The position numbers were made by a program, and so were the translations under genes. This document shows, one piece after another, positions 53,109-63,631 of a DNA stretch of 64,000 bases. Position 1 is the first letter of the stretch. Each line of letters opens with the position of its first letter. The notes under the pieces are model-generated. The model saw only the letters and a list, made by a program, of their open reading frames with translations, was not told the DNA's origin and did not search any database. Origin of the DNA: VRUE01 sp036276735 (GTDB lineage Bacteria > Actinomycetota > Thermoleophilia > Solirubrobacterales > 70-9); assembly GCA_036276735.1 (NCBI GenBank), contig DASUOH010000043.1, positions 16,537 to 80,536 on the forward strand, read 5' to 3'.

Positions 53109-55664
53109 GTGACCGGCCACCTGGACAGCGAGATCCAGAAAGCGACCGAGCAAGGGGAACGCAACGCTCAGGCGATCACGCTGATCAAGAAGCACTGTGC
53201 TCACGCCAGGGTCGAGCCATCCCGCATGCATGGTCACTCGATGGTCGAGGAGATGACGGGACTGCCGATCAGCGTCAGGGAGATGTTGTGCCATCACGGC
53301 GCAGCGCCGAACACGATCTCGACTGACCTTCTCGAGGGCGCAATCCGGTTCTACGGCGACAACTGCGTCGACTGTCCGCATCGGGATCCGCAGGGTCTGC
53401 CGAACCTAAAGATGGTGGCAGAGCAGAAGCTCGCCGAAGACAAGGCGCTCCGCCACCGACGTGCCGAGGAACGAGAAGCTCGCGAGCGAGGCGCGGCGGA
53501 CCGGGCCCGGCGGCGTGCGGAGAGGGTCTCAGGTGAGCCCGAGGCGACCAAAGAGATGGTGCGCTTGCTCGACGGGGTAGACCGTGAGGTTGCCGACGAG
53601 CGCGGCGATCAACTCGTAGACCTTTGTCGCCTGCAACCCGAGCTCTGCAGCCCGGTCGCGGCAGAGGTTCTGCTGGATACCGCGGAGGACACCCCTAACG
53701 GTGCCCTCTTCGGCGCGCTTCTACATCTCGACCGGGCGAACCGCCTCCCGCGGCGACGTCTTCTCGAGGTGGCCCTTAAGGCGCTCTCCAGCGTGCCGCT
53801 CGGAGACGCGGCAAGGATCGTCGTCAGCCACCGCCGGGCCCTCCGGCAAGGCGACCTCGTCGGCGTTGCCTTCTCGGCAATGCATCTCGCCGCTCCGCCA
53901 CACGATTTCGGCCACCCGCCTCCCGTGGAATCGGCGCTTCTGCGGGTGCTCGCCGAGAACGACCTTCCGTGGCTTCTCGATGAGATGATTGGCTCGATCA
54001 AATCGGACCTCTTCCGGCGACGGGTCGCGACCGGGGCTGCTGTCCAGCTGCTGCTCATCGAGCCCGGCGCCGCGGATTTCTTACTGCGCCCGCTGATCGA
54101 TGCTCTCTCCTACGCCGATGCGCTCAGTCCCTACTACGAACAGGGGCGCGACGAGTTGTTGGCAGCTTTGAGTGCGACCATCGCCGCGAACCCGGAGGCT
54201 GCCGCTGCAGTGATCGAGGAGCGGGCCCCCGGTCTCGACGATGAAGCCCGCTCTGCCCTCTTCACGGCGGTCACCGCGGCGATGCGTGAAGGGCGGAACG
54301 GGCAGAACGATCCCGACGTATCCAGAGTTGCCGTCGACCTCTCGCTTCGACGTCTCGACGGGGACTGGGGAGATGACGTCGCCTTCGCGGCGGCGACCTT
54401 CCTCAACAACACCACCAGCTGGGAGCCGGCGGCGATGGAGGGGCGGACCGAAAAGCTCTTCGGAGCCCTGATCACGCTGAGCGCCCCTCTCCTCGACAGT
54501 GCCTCGCCGCTCGACCTCCCCGAGGGGCAAGCGGCCGTCCAGTACGCCATGGAGGAGTACGGCAGGCGGATCAACCGAGACGCGATGATCCGTGAAGTGC
54601 GCGAGGCGCTCGGCACCCTCGCCAAAAATTCGCCTCGGGGGGTGGCCGAGCAAGTCTTCGCCATCCTCGAAGCCCCTGACATCACCGCGGGCCAGAGCCT
54701 CGAGCTTTACAAGGAGGCGGTTCGCCTGCTCGGCGGGCTCGGGGGCCGTCCGGAGCTCCTGCCCAAGGTCCTGCCTGCCCTGTGGACCGCGCTCCTTCAC
54801 GAAGACCAGGGCGTACGCTGCCGGGCGATTGAGGCCTGGGCGGAGATTGCTCGGGTGGCCCACCGCGAGCTGCCTGGCGATCTGGCTGAGCTAATCCCTC
54901 GCCTCCTCGGCGACCCTTTCGTGGTCGTCCACACGGCGATGGTGCGGGCGCTACGCGAAGGAGTGCGAATCCCAGAGGAGCAGCTCTCACCCTCGCTAAT
55001 GGCCCTGCTCCCACTTGCTCAGCACTACGCGCAGAAGAGCGATCCCTACGAGCTCGAGCCGATCCTGGAGGTGCTCTGGAACCAGGTTGGCAGGCTGCCC
55101 GAGGAGATCGCCGCCCCGCTGCGCGAGCAGTGTCTGGTCCACGCGCAGCACCTCGGCCGCTATCGCAAAGAAGGCTTCCTGGAAAGACGCCTCGAGGCGG
55201 CACGCAGCCTTCCCTCGTTCCCGGTTCGACTGATCGAGGTCCTCTCCGACCCGAGCCGGGACGGGACCGGGCCGCGCCGAGATCGCCTCTGGTCGGAGCT
55301 GAGAGAGCTGCCGCCTGCGGTGATCGCCGCCAATCTCACCGAGATCAGAAGCGCTGCGATGGGCCTCCTGCCGGCGCACCATCGGCGCGCCGAGAAGTTT
55401 GTCGAGGTGCTGCAGCGAGCAGCGCTCTGGACCGAGGCGGTCTCGCTGATGGAGGAGATCCTCGCCTCGCGCCCCGATGACACCGAGAACGCGATCGCAC
55501 GCGACCAAATCGCGACGGTGCTCGAGCTCTCCAGGGTCGAGGCCAGGCTCGCCGGCGCGGATCCCGCGGGCGCCGCCGAGGCGCTGGAGCGGGCCGAAGT
55601 GGCTGAGCGGCGATTCCGGGACGCGGTTGCAAGCAGAAAGATGCCGTGGGAGAACGAGAAGTGA
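53109..55664 (+). CDS. Large HEAT-repeat protein with N-terminal Cys/His motif
   Basis: 851 residues, GTG start. Residues 1-100 have IKKHCAHARVEPSRMHGHSM and GDNCVDCPHRDPQGLPNL, possibly a zinc site. A charged coiled coil (about 100-140) follows. From about 150 to 820 the protein is alpha-helical repeats of 35-45 residues, with HEAT-like units such as EDQGVRCRAIEAWAEIARVA and GDPFVVVHTAMVRALREGVR. No enzymatic motif is visible. Its stop overlaps the nuclease-like gene start (GTGA), so the two products act together. A scaffold or sensor role is inferred. Confidence 0.65.
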   Translation: MTGHLDSEIQKATEQGERNAQAITLIKKHCAHARVEPSRMHGHSMVEEMTGLPISVREMLCHHGAAPNTISTDLLEGAIRFYGDNCVDCPHRDPQGLPNLKMVAEQKLAEDKALRHRRAEEREARERGAADRARRRAERVSGEPEATKEMVRLLDGVDREVADERGDQLVDLCRLQPELCSPVAAEVLLDTAEDTPNGALFGALLHLDRANRLPRRRLLEVALKALSSVPLGDAARIVVSHRRALRQGDLVGVAFSAMHLAAPPHDFGHPPPVESALLRVLAENDLPWLLDEMIGSIKSDLFRRRVATGAAVQLLLIEPGAADFLLRPLIDALSYADALSPYYEQGRDELLAALSATIAANPEAAAAVIEERAPGLDDEARSALFTAVTAAMREGRNGQNDPDVSRVAVDLSLRRLDGDWGDDVAFAAATFLNNTTSWEPAAMEGRTEKLFGALITLSAPLLDSASPLDLPEGQAAVQYAMEEYGRRINRDAMIREVREALGTLAKNSPRGVAEQVFAILEAPDITAGQSLELYKEAVRLLGGLGGRPELLPKVLPALWTALLHEDQGVRCRAIEAWAEIARVAHRELPGDLAELIPRLLGDPFVVVHTAMVRALREGVRIPEEQLSPSLMALLPLAQHYAQKSDPYELEPILEVLWNQVGRLPEEIAAPLREQCLVHAQHLGRYRKEGFLERRLEAARSLPSFPVRLIEVLSDPSRDGTGPRRDRLWSELRELPPAVIAANLTEIRSAAMGLLPAHHRRAEKFVEVLQRAALWTEAVSLMEEILASRPDDTENAIARDQIATVLELSRVEARLAGADPAGAAEALERAEVAERRFRDAVASRKMPWENEK

Positions 55665-57115
55665 GCGAGAAGCGGGTGCGCTGGCGCCGGGCGGTCCAGC
55701 TCGGCCTCGACCCGGTCACCGCCCCGGGGGTTCGGGCAGAGCAGCTCGACCACGCCGCAGCACTGGTCCGCGAGGAAGTCGGCGAGGAGGCGAACGGCTC
55801 GACCGCGCGGGCCCTCGATGCCTTCTGTACCGCCCTCGGGTGCCTCGCCGGGCTCGAACAATGGGAACACGGCACCCTCGAAGCCGAAAACGATGCGGAG
55901 CGCCATCGCCGCGCGGCCGCGCGGCGCTCGGAGCTGGTGATCCAAGGCCTGCCGGACACCGACGTCCTGCTTGCGCCGCTACGCGAGGTCCATGACGCGA
56001 TCGTGGCGGTGGACGACCTCGGCCAGATCGCCGCGGTTCGGGCGAGGGTCGCCACCATCGCCCTCCCGCTGCGGCAGATCACCGATCAGACCGCCGGGAG
56101 GCGGACGGCGAAGGTGGAGAAGGAGGGGAAGCAGCCTCCGGCGCCCCGCGCCGCGATCGTCGCCTCTCTCGACGGCAGCCCTGTAACCGCCGCCCACGTG
56201 GTGCAGCCGGGCCGAGTGCACGAGCTCTCGGTCGAGGCGAGGGTTCTCGACTGGCCAACCGAGAAGCCGCGGCTGACGCTCCGGTTCCTCTCGAGGTGGC
56301 CGCGCTCGAGCGTCGAGGTGACCGATATCGCTCTCGAGCGACCGCAGAGCGACGAGGACGGTGTGCGCATCGCCGGCGGACAAGGCCACCTGGCGCTCCA
56401 CGCTTCTGCGGCGAACCCGGCGGAGCGCCTAGTGCTGACGATTGAGGGCGAGATCGAAGGCAGCGGGAGCGCCGAAACGATCGCGCTCCTCGGACACCCC
56501 AGGATCGAGATCCGCACCTTCGATCCGGCTTCTGACATCCCTACCGGCGCATCATCGCTCGACGAGCGGATCGGCCAGATGCTGTCTGAGCTCCGTGACG
56601 AGGGGATCGCTCCACTCGAGGAAGAAGCGTTCGGCCGTTTTCTCGCAGCGGTGGCGAGAGCCGGCACCCGGATCGAAGCCGAACGCGAGTTCCCGCGCGG
56701 AAGTAGGCCGACGGAGGCCGAATTTCAGAAGGCGATGCTGGTGCGTCTGGGAATGGCCACGGAGCTCGGTGGGCGAGTAAACGAGCACGCCTGGCAGGGC
56801 GGCGGGGCGACCGACCTAGCCCATGACGGAGTCGTCGCCGAGCTGAAGGTCGAGCGCACGAGACCCGCCACCCTCGAGCGAGCCCGCCACTACCTCGCGC
56901 AGACCACCCAGTACGCAAGCGCGGGCCAGCGGCAGCTCTCGATCTTGGCGATCCTCGACATGACCTCGAAGGACGCACCGCCGGGAGTCCTCGCGAACTC
57001 GCTCGGCTGGCTTGTCCCGAAGCTGAGCGGACTCGACCATCCGATCTACCCTTCAAAAGTCGCTGTCGTCATCTTGAACGGCGGCCTCCCCCGTCCCTCT
57101 GACTGGTCGCGCTGA
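55661..57115 (+). CDS. Protein with C-terminal PD-(D/E)XK nuclease-like domain
   Basis: 484 residues from GTG 55661 (an ATG at 55646 would add five residues). The N-terminal half is helical; the middle (about 165-280) is beta-rich (SRWPRSSVEVTDIALERPQS; LVLTIEGEIEGSGSAET). The C-terminal domain (about 330-484) has GGGATDLAHDGVVAELKVER, fitting the D-x(n)-E-x-K core, then QTTQYASAGQRQLSILAILD. A restriction-type nuclease guided by the HEAT protein is a reasonable inference, not shown. Confidence 0.6.
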   Translation: MSEKRVRWRRAVQLGLDPVTAPGVRAEQLDHAAALVREEVGEEANGSTARALDAFCTALGCLAGLEQWEHGTLEAENDAERHRRAAARRSELVIQGLPDTDVLLAPLREVHDAIVAVDDLGQIAAVRARVATIALPLRQITDQTAGRRTAKVEKEGKQPPAPRAAIVASLDGSPVTAAHVVQPGRVHELSVEARVLDWPTEKPRLTLRFLSRWPRSSVEVTDIALERPQSDEDGVRIAGGQGHLALHASAANPAERLVLTIEGEIEGSGSAETIALLGHPRIEIRTFDPASDIPTGASSLDERIGQMLSELRDEGIAPLEEEAFGRFLAAVARAGTRIEAEREFPRGSRPTEAEFQKAMLVRLGMATELGGRVNEHAWQGGGATDLAHDGVVAELKVERTRPATLERARHYLAQTTQYASAGQRQLSILAILDMTSKDAPPGVLANSLGWLVPKLSGLDHPIYPSKVAVVILNGGLPRPSDWSR

Positions 57116-57285
57116 GACGTTTTTGGTCACAGGTGTTTAGCTTCCGCAGCAACCAGTCGTTGGGAGGCATAAGCAGCGCCAGCGGAGAGGGCACTGAATC
57201 TCACCAACCGAGCGAATCGGGGCCGGTCCGCTGTGAAGACAGAGGCCCGACGAGTCTTGTCGGCGGTCGTCCCTACGCTTGAAAC

Positions 57286-58542
57286 ATGACCTTCACTCTC
57301 CTTCACCGCGCGCTCGGGATCGAGCCGGCCCCCTTAACGGATGAGATCCTCGACGCTGCAGTGGCTGCGGGTGTGAGGGAGGCAGATGCTCTGGACTGGA
57401 AGTCTGAGCTACCGCCTGTAAAGGGACTACCGCAGACCGATTTTCCCAAGGATGTCGCGGCGATGGCCAATGGTCCGGGCGGCGTGATCGTCTTCGGCGT
57501 GCGCGAGGCGCAAAAGGCTGCGACCGAGCGCGTCGATGTAGGCGATTTCGATGAGGCTTACGAGCGTGCGCTGCGTAGCGCCGCGATCACTGCCATCTCA
57601 CCGCCTGTCTTCGGCCTGAATGTTCACCGACTAGGGCGCGAGGGGAATCGGGCAGTAGTGGTAGAGGTGCCTGCGAGCGTCGATGGTCCACATCTGATCT
57701 ACCGAAACCACTACTTCGGTGCACCGATACGTAACGACTCTGACACGGTATGGATGAAGGAGCGTCAGATCGAGGCCATGTACCGCGCTCGATTTGAGGA
57801 GCGCCGCCACGCTTCCGAGGCTCTGGACTCGTTGTTTACTGAGGCGTCAATCGGCCGCGACAATGGCAATCGAGCGTGGCTCATCGCAGTCGGTCACCCG
57901 CGAGTCCCCCGCATTGGGGATCGCCTGACGCGTGAGGAGGCGCGCAGCGTGCTGGAAGCGTCCGGGGAGCAGGCCTTGGCGTATGCCGGTCGTAAGGGAA
58001 TCCATCCCCTTGAGACCGTGGATCGTCGCAACCCTCGCCCTGGGCTACGTCGTTGGGTGGCAGTCAACACTGCGACGAGCGAGCAATCAATGTGGAAGGA
58101 GTCGTGGGCCAGTATCCACCATGACGGCTCGGTGACCCTTGCAGCGGCGGTCGGTGGACATCGATCAAGCAGTGATGGATATTTCGAGGGATGGCAAATC
58201 GAATCCCTTGCAATTGAGTGTGCGATTGCGGATTTCATGGCTCTCATCCGGACTACTGCGGAAGCGACCAAAAATGACGAGTACGACCTGCGAATTGGAA
58301 TCGACTGGAGCGGAGAGCAGGCTCTCACGATCCTGACGAAAGACAACATGGGCTTCACGTACGACGGTGTTTCAATCCCGCTGCAGCGTTACACGCCAGT
58401 GGAGACGACCATCAATGCGGTCGAGGCGGCGTCGGACTTTCTCGAGCATGTACGGGATCTAGCCCAGGACTGCTTGAACCAGGGCGGCATCTCAAACTTG
58501 CTCATCATTCGCCCGCCGGGTCGCGACCTTCAGGAGGGCTGA
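57286..58542 (+). CDS. AlbA_2 (Schlafen-like) domain protein
   Basis: 418 residues. The AlbA_2 domain (about 30-150) shows READALDWKSELPPVKGLPQ, FPKDVAAMANGPGGVIVFGV and the strand NRAVVVEVPAS. The family (Pfam PF04326) binds nucleic acid and in Schlafens has RNase activity. The C-terminal part (150-418) is unrecognised. The gene is less GC-rich than the core. It stands 110 bases before the probable Hachiman operon and may be part of the same defence locus. Confidence 0.75.
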   Translation: MTFTLLHRALGIEPAPLTDEILDAAVAAGVREADALDWKSELPPVKGLPQTDFPKDVAAMANGPGGVIVFGVREAQKAATERVDVGDFDEAYERALRSAAITAISPPVFGLNVHRLGREGNRAVVVEVPASVDGPHLIYRNHYFGAPIRNDSDTVWMKERQIEAMYRARFEERRHASEALDSLFTEASIGRDNGNRAWLIAVGHPRVPRIGDRLTREEARSVLEASGEQALAYAGRKGIHPLETVDRRNPRPGLRRWVAVNTATSEQSMWKESWASIHHDGSVTLAAAVGGHRSSSDGYFEGWQIESLAIECAIADFMALIRTTAEATKNDEYDLRIGIDWSGEQALTILTKDNMGFTYDGVSIPLQRYTPVETTINAVEAASDFLEHVRDLAQDCLNQGGISNLLIIRPPGRDLQEG

Positions 58543-58652
58543 GCAAAGACCCGTGGGATGTCGAGTACGGCCCCGATGTGTTCACGCAGAGTTTTGAGTG
58601 TAGGCTTGTCTCGATTCCGTATTCCTACCTGTTATTACGGTGTTGATCCGCC

Positions 58653-59516
58653 ATGGAGCCAGACAAAGCAGTTGATGACGCCCTAGAGGTGCTGGCTGAC
58701 GGCTTGACGCTTGAAGAGGTGCACGCCGGCGACAGTCATACTGCCCTCGTCGTATCCGGCATGGATGACCCGCAGGTCGTTAACGCGCTCGGCCTTTACC
58801 TCGTAGGGCTGCTCGCGGGCGTGGTTCGAACGAACCTGCAACTCTCTACCGCTCTTCTTGACACCACCCCTGAAGGGCGTCAGCAGCTTGCGGCTGATGT
58901 AGAGGCTCGACTGGAGCCATCCGTCAACGATTCTCAATGGACGATCGACCACTTTGATGCCGACGTTCGCGATCCATGGATTGCAGAGGGTGTTGGACAT
59001 GCAATTCTCGCTGTCAGAGGGCGCGCGGCTACGCCGTGCCTAGGCGGATCTGTTGCAGCTCTCAGCGTCCCCCATAGTAAGCCGACCCAGCAGGGCTTAG
59101 ATCTGGTGGCGATTTATGACGAGGACGGCTTACCTGCCGTGGCGCTCGGCGAGGCAAAGGCCACCGTCGATAACGGAAGTAGCCGACTGACTGAGTCAAT
59201 TGGCTTCTTCCGCGAGGTCGAGATGGGGTCACGAGACCTCGAAATCCGCATGCAGGTTGTGCTTCTACAGGAGGCATTAAGCGATCCGCTGCGGCGAGGG
59301 CTTTCTGGGACGTTTTGGAGAAATCGAGCATGCTTCTTGCCCCTGATCGCCCACGGGGACGATTTCGATATCCGCGCCTCCCGCCCAGCCCTATTGGCTC
59401 TCTCTCGCCCACCCACCCACAAGCGGGTTATCCATTGCCGGCCGCCAGCCTATGACGAATTCTTCGACGGCATTGCTGCTGCCATGCAGCTAGCTGTGGC
59501 AACGATAAATCCGTAG
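58653..59516 (+). CDS. hamA: Probable Hachiman nuclease-type protein HamA
   Basis: 287 residues. The C-terminal half has QQGLDLVAIYDEDGLPAVAL followed by GEAKATVDNGSSRLTESIGF, i.e. an Asp ... E-x-K nuclease pattern as in DUF1837 (HamA). It is followed after three bases by a DExH helicase, the usual HamA-HamB order. Hachiman is an anti-phage system in which HamB controls HamA nuclease. The identification depends on the gene pair and the ExK pattern; a profile search is needed. Confidence 0.6.
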   Translation: MEPDKAVDDALEVLADGLTLEEVHAGDSHTALVVSGMDDPQVVNALGLYLVGLLAGVVRTNLQLSTALLDTTPEGRQQLAADVEARLEPSVNDSQWTIDHFDADVRDPWIAEGVGHAILAVRGRAATPCLGGSVAALSVPHSKPTQQGLDLVAIYDEDGLPAVALGEAKATVDNGSSRLTESIGFFREVEMGSRDLEIRMQVVLLQEALSDPLRRGLSGTFWRNRACFLPLIAHGDDFDIRASRPALLALSRPPTHKRVIHCRPPAYDEFFDGIAAAMQLAVATINP

Positions 59517-59519
59517 CCC

Positions 59520-62500
59520 ATGTTCAACCGTGGAATTAATGAGCTCCTAGAGGCATTACCTCGGTTCGATGGACTCGACGGGCTCACTGTTAAACGCTTG
59601 CTCACGAGTGCTTACTTAGAGGGCCTCGACTTAACCAGCCTGCTCGGCGAGGATGGACACTCCGCACTAGAAAGTCGCCTGCGTCGGCTCGTCACGGCGC
59701 TTGAGGTCCACGCGATCCTGGTGCCCGACGTAGAGGAGCAGACGCGGCGGGCATGCGCTTTCGTCGCCGCGGAGAGCCTCAACCTCCTTAGTGAATTGGA
59801 TGCCCATGGGACGGCGGCTGAATCCGAACCCTTTTTCGCAGGATTCGGATCGCGGGAGCGATACCGTCGAGTCGAGTCTGCGTTGCTCTACCTGATCGCT
59901 GCGTTTGACGCGAACGCGGTAAGCGCGTTGAGCCAGATCGGCGAACTCCCGTGGTCCGACGGATTCGAGACTCAGCAGGAGGAACGCGCCTGCCGTTGGG
60001 CATTGCGGCAGGTTATTGCCTTCGTACGCCTCTCTTCGCCACATGGGGAAGAACTGGAGGTCGAGTTTGATGACCCTCCGGCAGAGTTGCTCGTTTCTCG
60101 GCTACGCACGGCTCTGTGGCATCGGGTCGGCAGGATCTGCCAGAAGCATCTGCGATGGCTTCGACTTGACGAAGAGGATCCTGACAGTGGCGCGGTAGAG
60201 GCCCTTCGTGCTCTTGGTGTTCTCTTGGGGAACCGAGGTGGTGGAGCATATGCCGATATCGCACATTTAGTCAGGCTTTTGTCCTTTGCATGCGAGGGAA
60301 CGGCGGGGCGTGCGCTGCGACGTGTACCCCCTCCCGCAGACGACCCATCAGTTTTTAGGGCGTACCAAACCCGACGATGTCGAGACAAGCCACTGCTATG
60401 GCCATCCGCTGAACGCTACCGCGAACAATGTCTTCCCGGCCCCGCTTCGCACGCAGTCGTGTCCATGCCGACGGGATCCGGGAAGAGCGGCGTAGCGGAG
60501 CTTGCCGTGGCCCAGGCTCTCGCACGCGGATGGGTCGTCTATCTCGCGCCGACGCGGGCACTGGTGCGTCAGGTGCGCCGGGACCTTCGTCATGCGCTGG
60601 GGCCGGATGTCGAGGTTCGTGAGTTCCTAGGCGGCGCGGAGTTCACCACTCTCGCAGACGATTCCCTCGTAACCAACCCTGGCCGAACGGTCCTGGTGAT
60701 GACTCCCGAGAAGTGTTCGCTGGCTCTGCGCCAATCGCCCGAGTCATTTGCGAGCTTGGCGCTATGCGTCTTCGACGAGTGCCATCTCATTGGGGAGCCC
60801 CGAAATCGCGGAGTCCTTGCCGAGCTGGTCGTGGCCCAAATCCTAGAGCGGGCCCCACAGGTGACGGTAGTTATGCAGTCCGCCCTCATGGGAAACACCG
60901 AGGATGTCGCCGCATGGCTTCGTCAGGCAACTGGTCGGCCATGCCAGTCCATACAAGAGCCTTGGCGGCCCACTAGGACGCTGCGAGCTGTGGCTGGCTT
61001 TGATGAGGCGGGGGCCGAACGAGCCGAGGAACTAGCAGTACAGGATCTAGCAACGCAGCCTCGCAAAGTCCATCTGAAATTTGAGGCTCCGATGAATCTT
61101 CTAGTGAGCTTGCAAGGGGCTTGGACCCATGACGACCCCGCCGACTACGCACTCGCTCGTACGACCTTGACGGCTCCACTGACGGTGTCGCGAACGGACG
61201 ACGGTTTCACTACTAGCACCGAGGGCTATGTAAATGACGCGACCGGCTCGGTGGCTAGGGGGCTCGCGGAGGTGGGCCATCGCGTCCTGGCGTTCATTCC
61301 CGCAAACAAGCACTACAGCTTCTCGGTGGCAAGAAAGGTCGGTGGTTTTGGGAATCAACGTGACCCCGAGAACCCCGATTGGGGAGCGGTCGAGCACTTC
61401 TTGGACCTCGCGGACTTCGAACTCGGCGTGCCGAGCGTCCTGCGCGAGCTAATTGAAAAGGGTGTTGCCGTACACACCAGCGCGATGCTTCTAGAGGAGC
61501 GCCGCGCGAGTGAGCTTGCGTATGACCGTGGATTTGCCCGCATTGTCTTTGCGACTGGGACCCTCGCCCAGGGCTTGAATCTCCCCGCGACCGCTGTCGT
61601 GATCGGGGGATAAACATCGGTTACGACCCGGACCTAACGGCCGCGCAGCGGCGGGCAAGGGAACAGGCGCAACTCCTCAACGCAGTTGGGCGGGCCGGGA
61701 GGCCTTATGTCGCCGCTCGGTCCCTCGCAATCGTCCTGCCAAATCAAGCGGTTGCTCTTCGGCCTGAGGACTCCGCCCAGGTCATACGCTCTACGGCCGC
61801 ACCGTTTCTAGAGCGGGAGGACGCCGCGTTTGCCATTGAGAGCCAGTTGGCGCCATTGGTCAGCCAAGCATTAGCCGGCGAGCTGACCGTCGATAGCATC
61901 GGTGTGGAGGGACTCACCGCGTTTGCTTTCTTGCCCCTGCGCTCGAACGTTGACGAGGCTGTTGGGATTCTCGGTCGCACGCTTGCGGCGGCGCGGCGCC
62001 CCGACGTTGCTGATGAGCAGATCCGGACTGTCGCAGGCGCCATGGTCCGCCTGGGAGAGAGGGTGCTTGAGGAGCAATCCGCCCCGGACTGGCTTGTCGA
62101 GGCAGCCTATGAATCGGGCCTGTCGCTGCGCCAGGTCGTTGCTATGTGGGCACGCGTAAGGGAACTGGATCAGGATCAGTTCCCCGAATCTATAAGCGGA
62201 TGGGCGGCGGTTCTTGTCGACATCCTGCAGGACATGCCATATTCGATTGTCGGGGAGATGCTGAGTCTTGATGCGCTCAATGGCAGCCTTATGCGTGCCC
62301 TTGCAGACGAGACTGCCACCCCACGCCATCCAGCTGCTTGGAATGTGTTTGGGGAAATGGTCCAAGGCTGGTTGGCGGGGATGCCGTTGACCGATCTTGC
62401 GGCGCTCTCGGTCAAGGAGAATGCATTGGGCAAAAGCGGGCGGGGGAGCGGCAATCCTCTCCCTAAAATCATCGGTCTAACCGAGCAGATCATGGTTTTT

Positions 62501-62713
62501 TCTTTGACCCGCATTGCGGGTGGGTTGTCCGTATTGATTGCGTCGGCCGCTGAGCGGGAGACCGACTTGGCGTGGGAGTTGTCCCCTCGGTCTACCTATG
62601 CACTCGACCAACTCTCCATGGGCATACGGGCCGGGTGCGGTACCCCGGAGAGCCTCGCCTGGTGGCGCTTCGGTGGCGTGCGCCACCGCCGTCTTGAGCC
62701 GGACCGGGTTTGA
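59520..62713 (+). pseudogene. hamB: Probable Hachiman helicase HamB, split by a frameshift and truncated or altered at the 3' end by an IS
   Basis: The first frame (59520-61613, 697 residues) has motif I SMPTGSGKSGVAELAVAQAL, Ia YLAPTRALVRQVRR, II VFDECHLIGEP, III MQSALMGN and FATGTLAQGLNLPATAVVIG, then stops. The -1 frame continues directly with INIGYDPDLTAAQRRAREQA and motif VI QLLNAVGRAGRPYVAARSLA to 62713. The shift falls at GATCGGGGGATAA (61601-61613); one extra G would restore a protein of about 1,064 residues. The final codons (DRV and stop) lie inside the IS inverted repeat, so the natural C-terminus is lost. It may be inactive, a sequencing error, or rescued by slippage. Confidence 0.65.
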
Positions 62714-62740
62714 CGGAGACCGTTTTAGTTGGTTTCCAAT

Positions 62741-63631
62741 TTAAGAGAGATTGCTCAGTTGGACCTCCTGTCCAACGTATAGGGACTCGAACTCAACGGG
62801 AGAGACGTCGCCCAGGGATTCGTGCAAGCGGTCGTTGTTGAACCAGGCGATGTACTCGACGACGGCGAGCTCGAGCTGCGTGCGGGAGCGCCAGGAGCGG
62901 TCGGCGATCAGCTCGGTCTTAAAAGAGTCGACGAAGCTCTCGGCCATCGCGTTGTCGTAGGCATCGCCGACCGAGCCGACGGAGGCCAGCACCCCGTGGT
63001 CGTTGAGCTCCTGGGTGTAGTCGGCTGAGGTGTATTGAGAGCCGCGGTCGGTGTGTGCGACCAGCTCGAAGTCGGCGCCGGGCTCGCGCTGGGCGAGCGC
63101 CATCCGCAGCGCGTCGAGGACCAGGTCGGTGCGCATGTGGGACGCCAACTGCCAGCCCACGACCTTGCGGGAGAAGGCGTCGATCACGAAGGCGAGGTAG
63201 GTGACGCCCTCCCAGGAGCGCAGGTAGGTGAGGTCGCCGACCCAGAGCCGGTTCGGCGCGGTGGCGCTGAAGTCACGCTCGACCAGGTCAGGGCGCCGGC
63301 GGGCCTCGGGATCGGGCTTTGTCGTGCGCCACGGCTTCCCGCGCCGCTTTGCGCCTTGGATCTCGGCTTCTCTCATCAGCCGCTGCACGCGACTCTTGCC
63401 GACCTTCTCTCCTTCCCTCTTCAGGGCGATCGACATGCGCCGGTAGCCGTAGGCGCAGTAGTTGCGCTCGTGGACCTCGCGGATGCGCTCCAGCAGCCGC
63501 TCGTCCTCGATCGCCCGGGCTGAGCGCCTTCCTGTTTGTCGCTGGTAGTAGGCGGAGGCCGACACCTCCAGGGCCCTGCAGATCGGCTCGACCCCGAAGC
63601 GCTCCCTGTGCTCCTCGATGAAGGAACTCAC
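62741..63631 (-). CDS. IS3 transposase OrfB (DDE integrase)
   Basis: 296 residues, GTG start overlapping the orfA stop. The N-terminal HTH_21 part (RFGVEPICRALEVSASAYYQ; CAYGYRRMSIALKREG) precedes the rve domain with the DDE triad: NRLWVGDLTYLRSWEG (D), AHTDRGSQYTSADY (D) and DNAMAESFVDSFKTEL (E). Active OrfAB is normally made by -1 frameshifting; the TTTTTC run at 63661-63666 is the likely slip site, and the OrfB frame is open upstream of its GTG (TPNEVSSFIEEHRERFG). Confidence 0.93.
   Translation of the reverse strand: MSSFIEEHRERFGVEPICRALEVSASAYYQRQTGRRSARAIEDERLLERIREVHERNYCAYGYRRMSIALKREGEKVGKSRVQRLMREAEIQGAKRRGKPWRTTKPDPEARRRPDLVERDFSATAPNRLWVGDLTYLRSWEGVTYLAFVIDAFSRKVVGWQLASHMRTDLVLDALRMALAQREPGADFELVAHTDRGSQYTSADYTQELNDHGVLASVGSVGDAYDNAMAESFVDSFKTELIADRSWRSRTQLELAVVEYIAWFNNDRLHESLGDVSPVEFESLYVGQEVQLSNLS

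Noticed and set aside
52869..53381. 170-residue minus-strand ORF after tRNA-Asp as a gene
   Set aside because: It overlaps the start of the HEAT-repeat gene and has no complete domain; at most its last residues may be an integrase scar.
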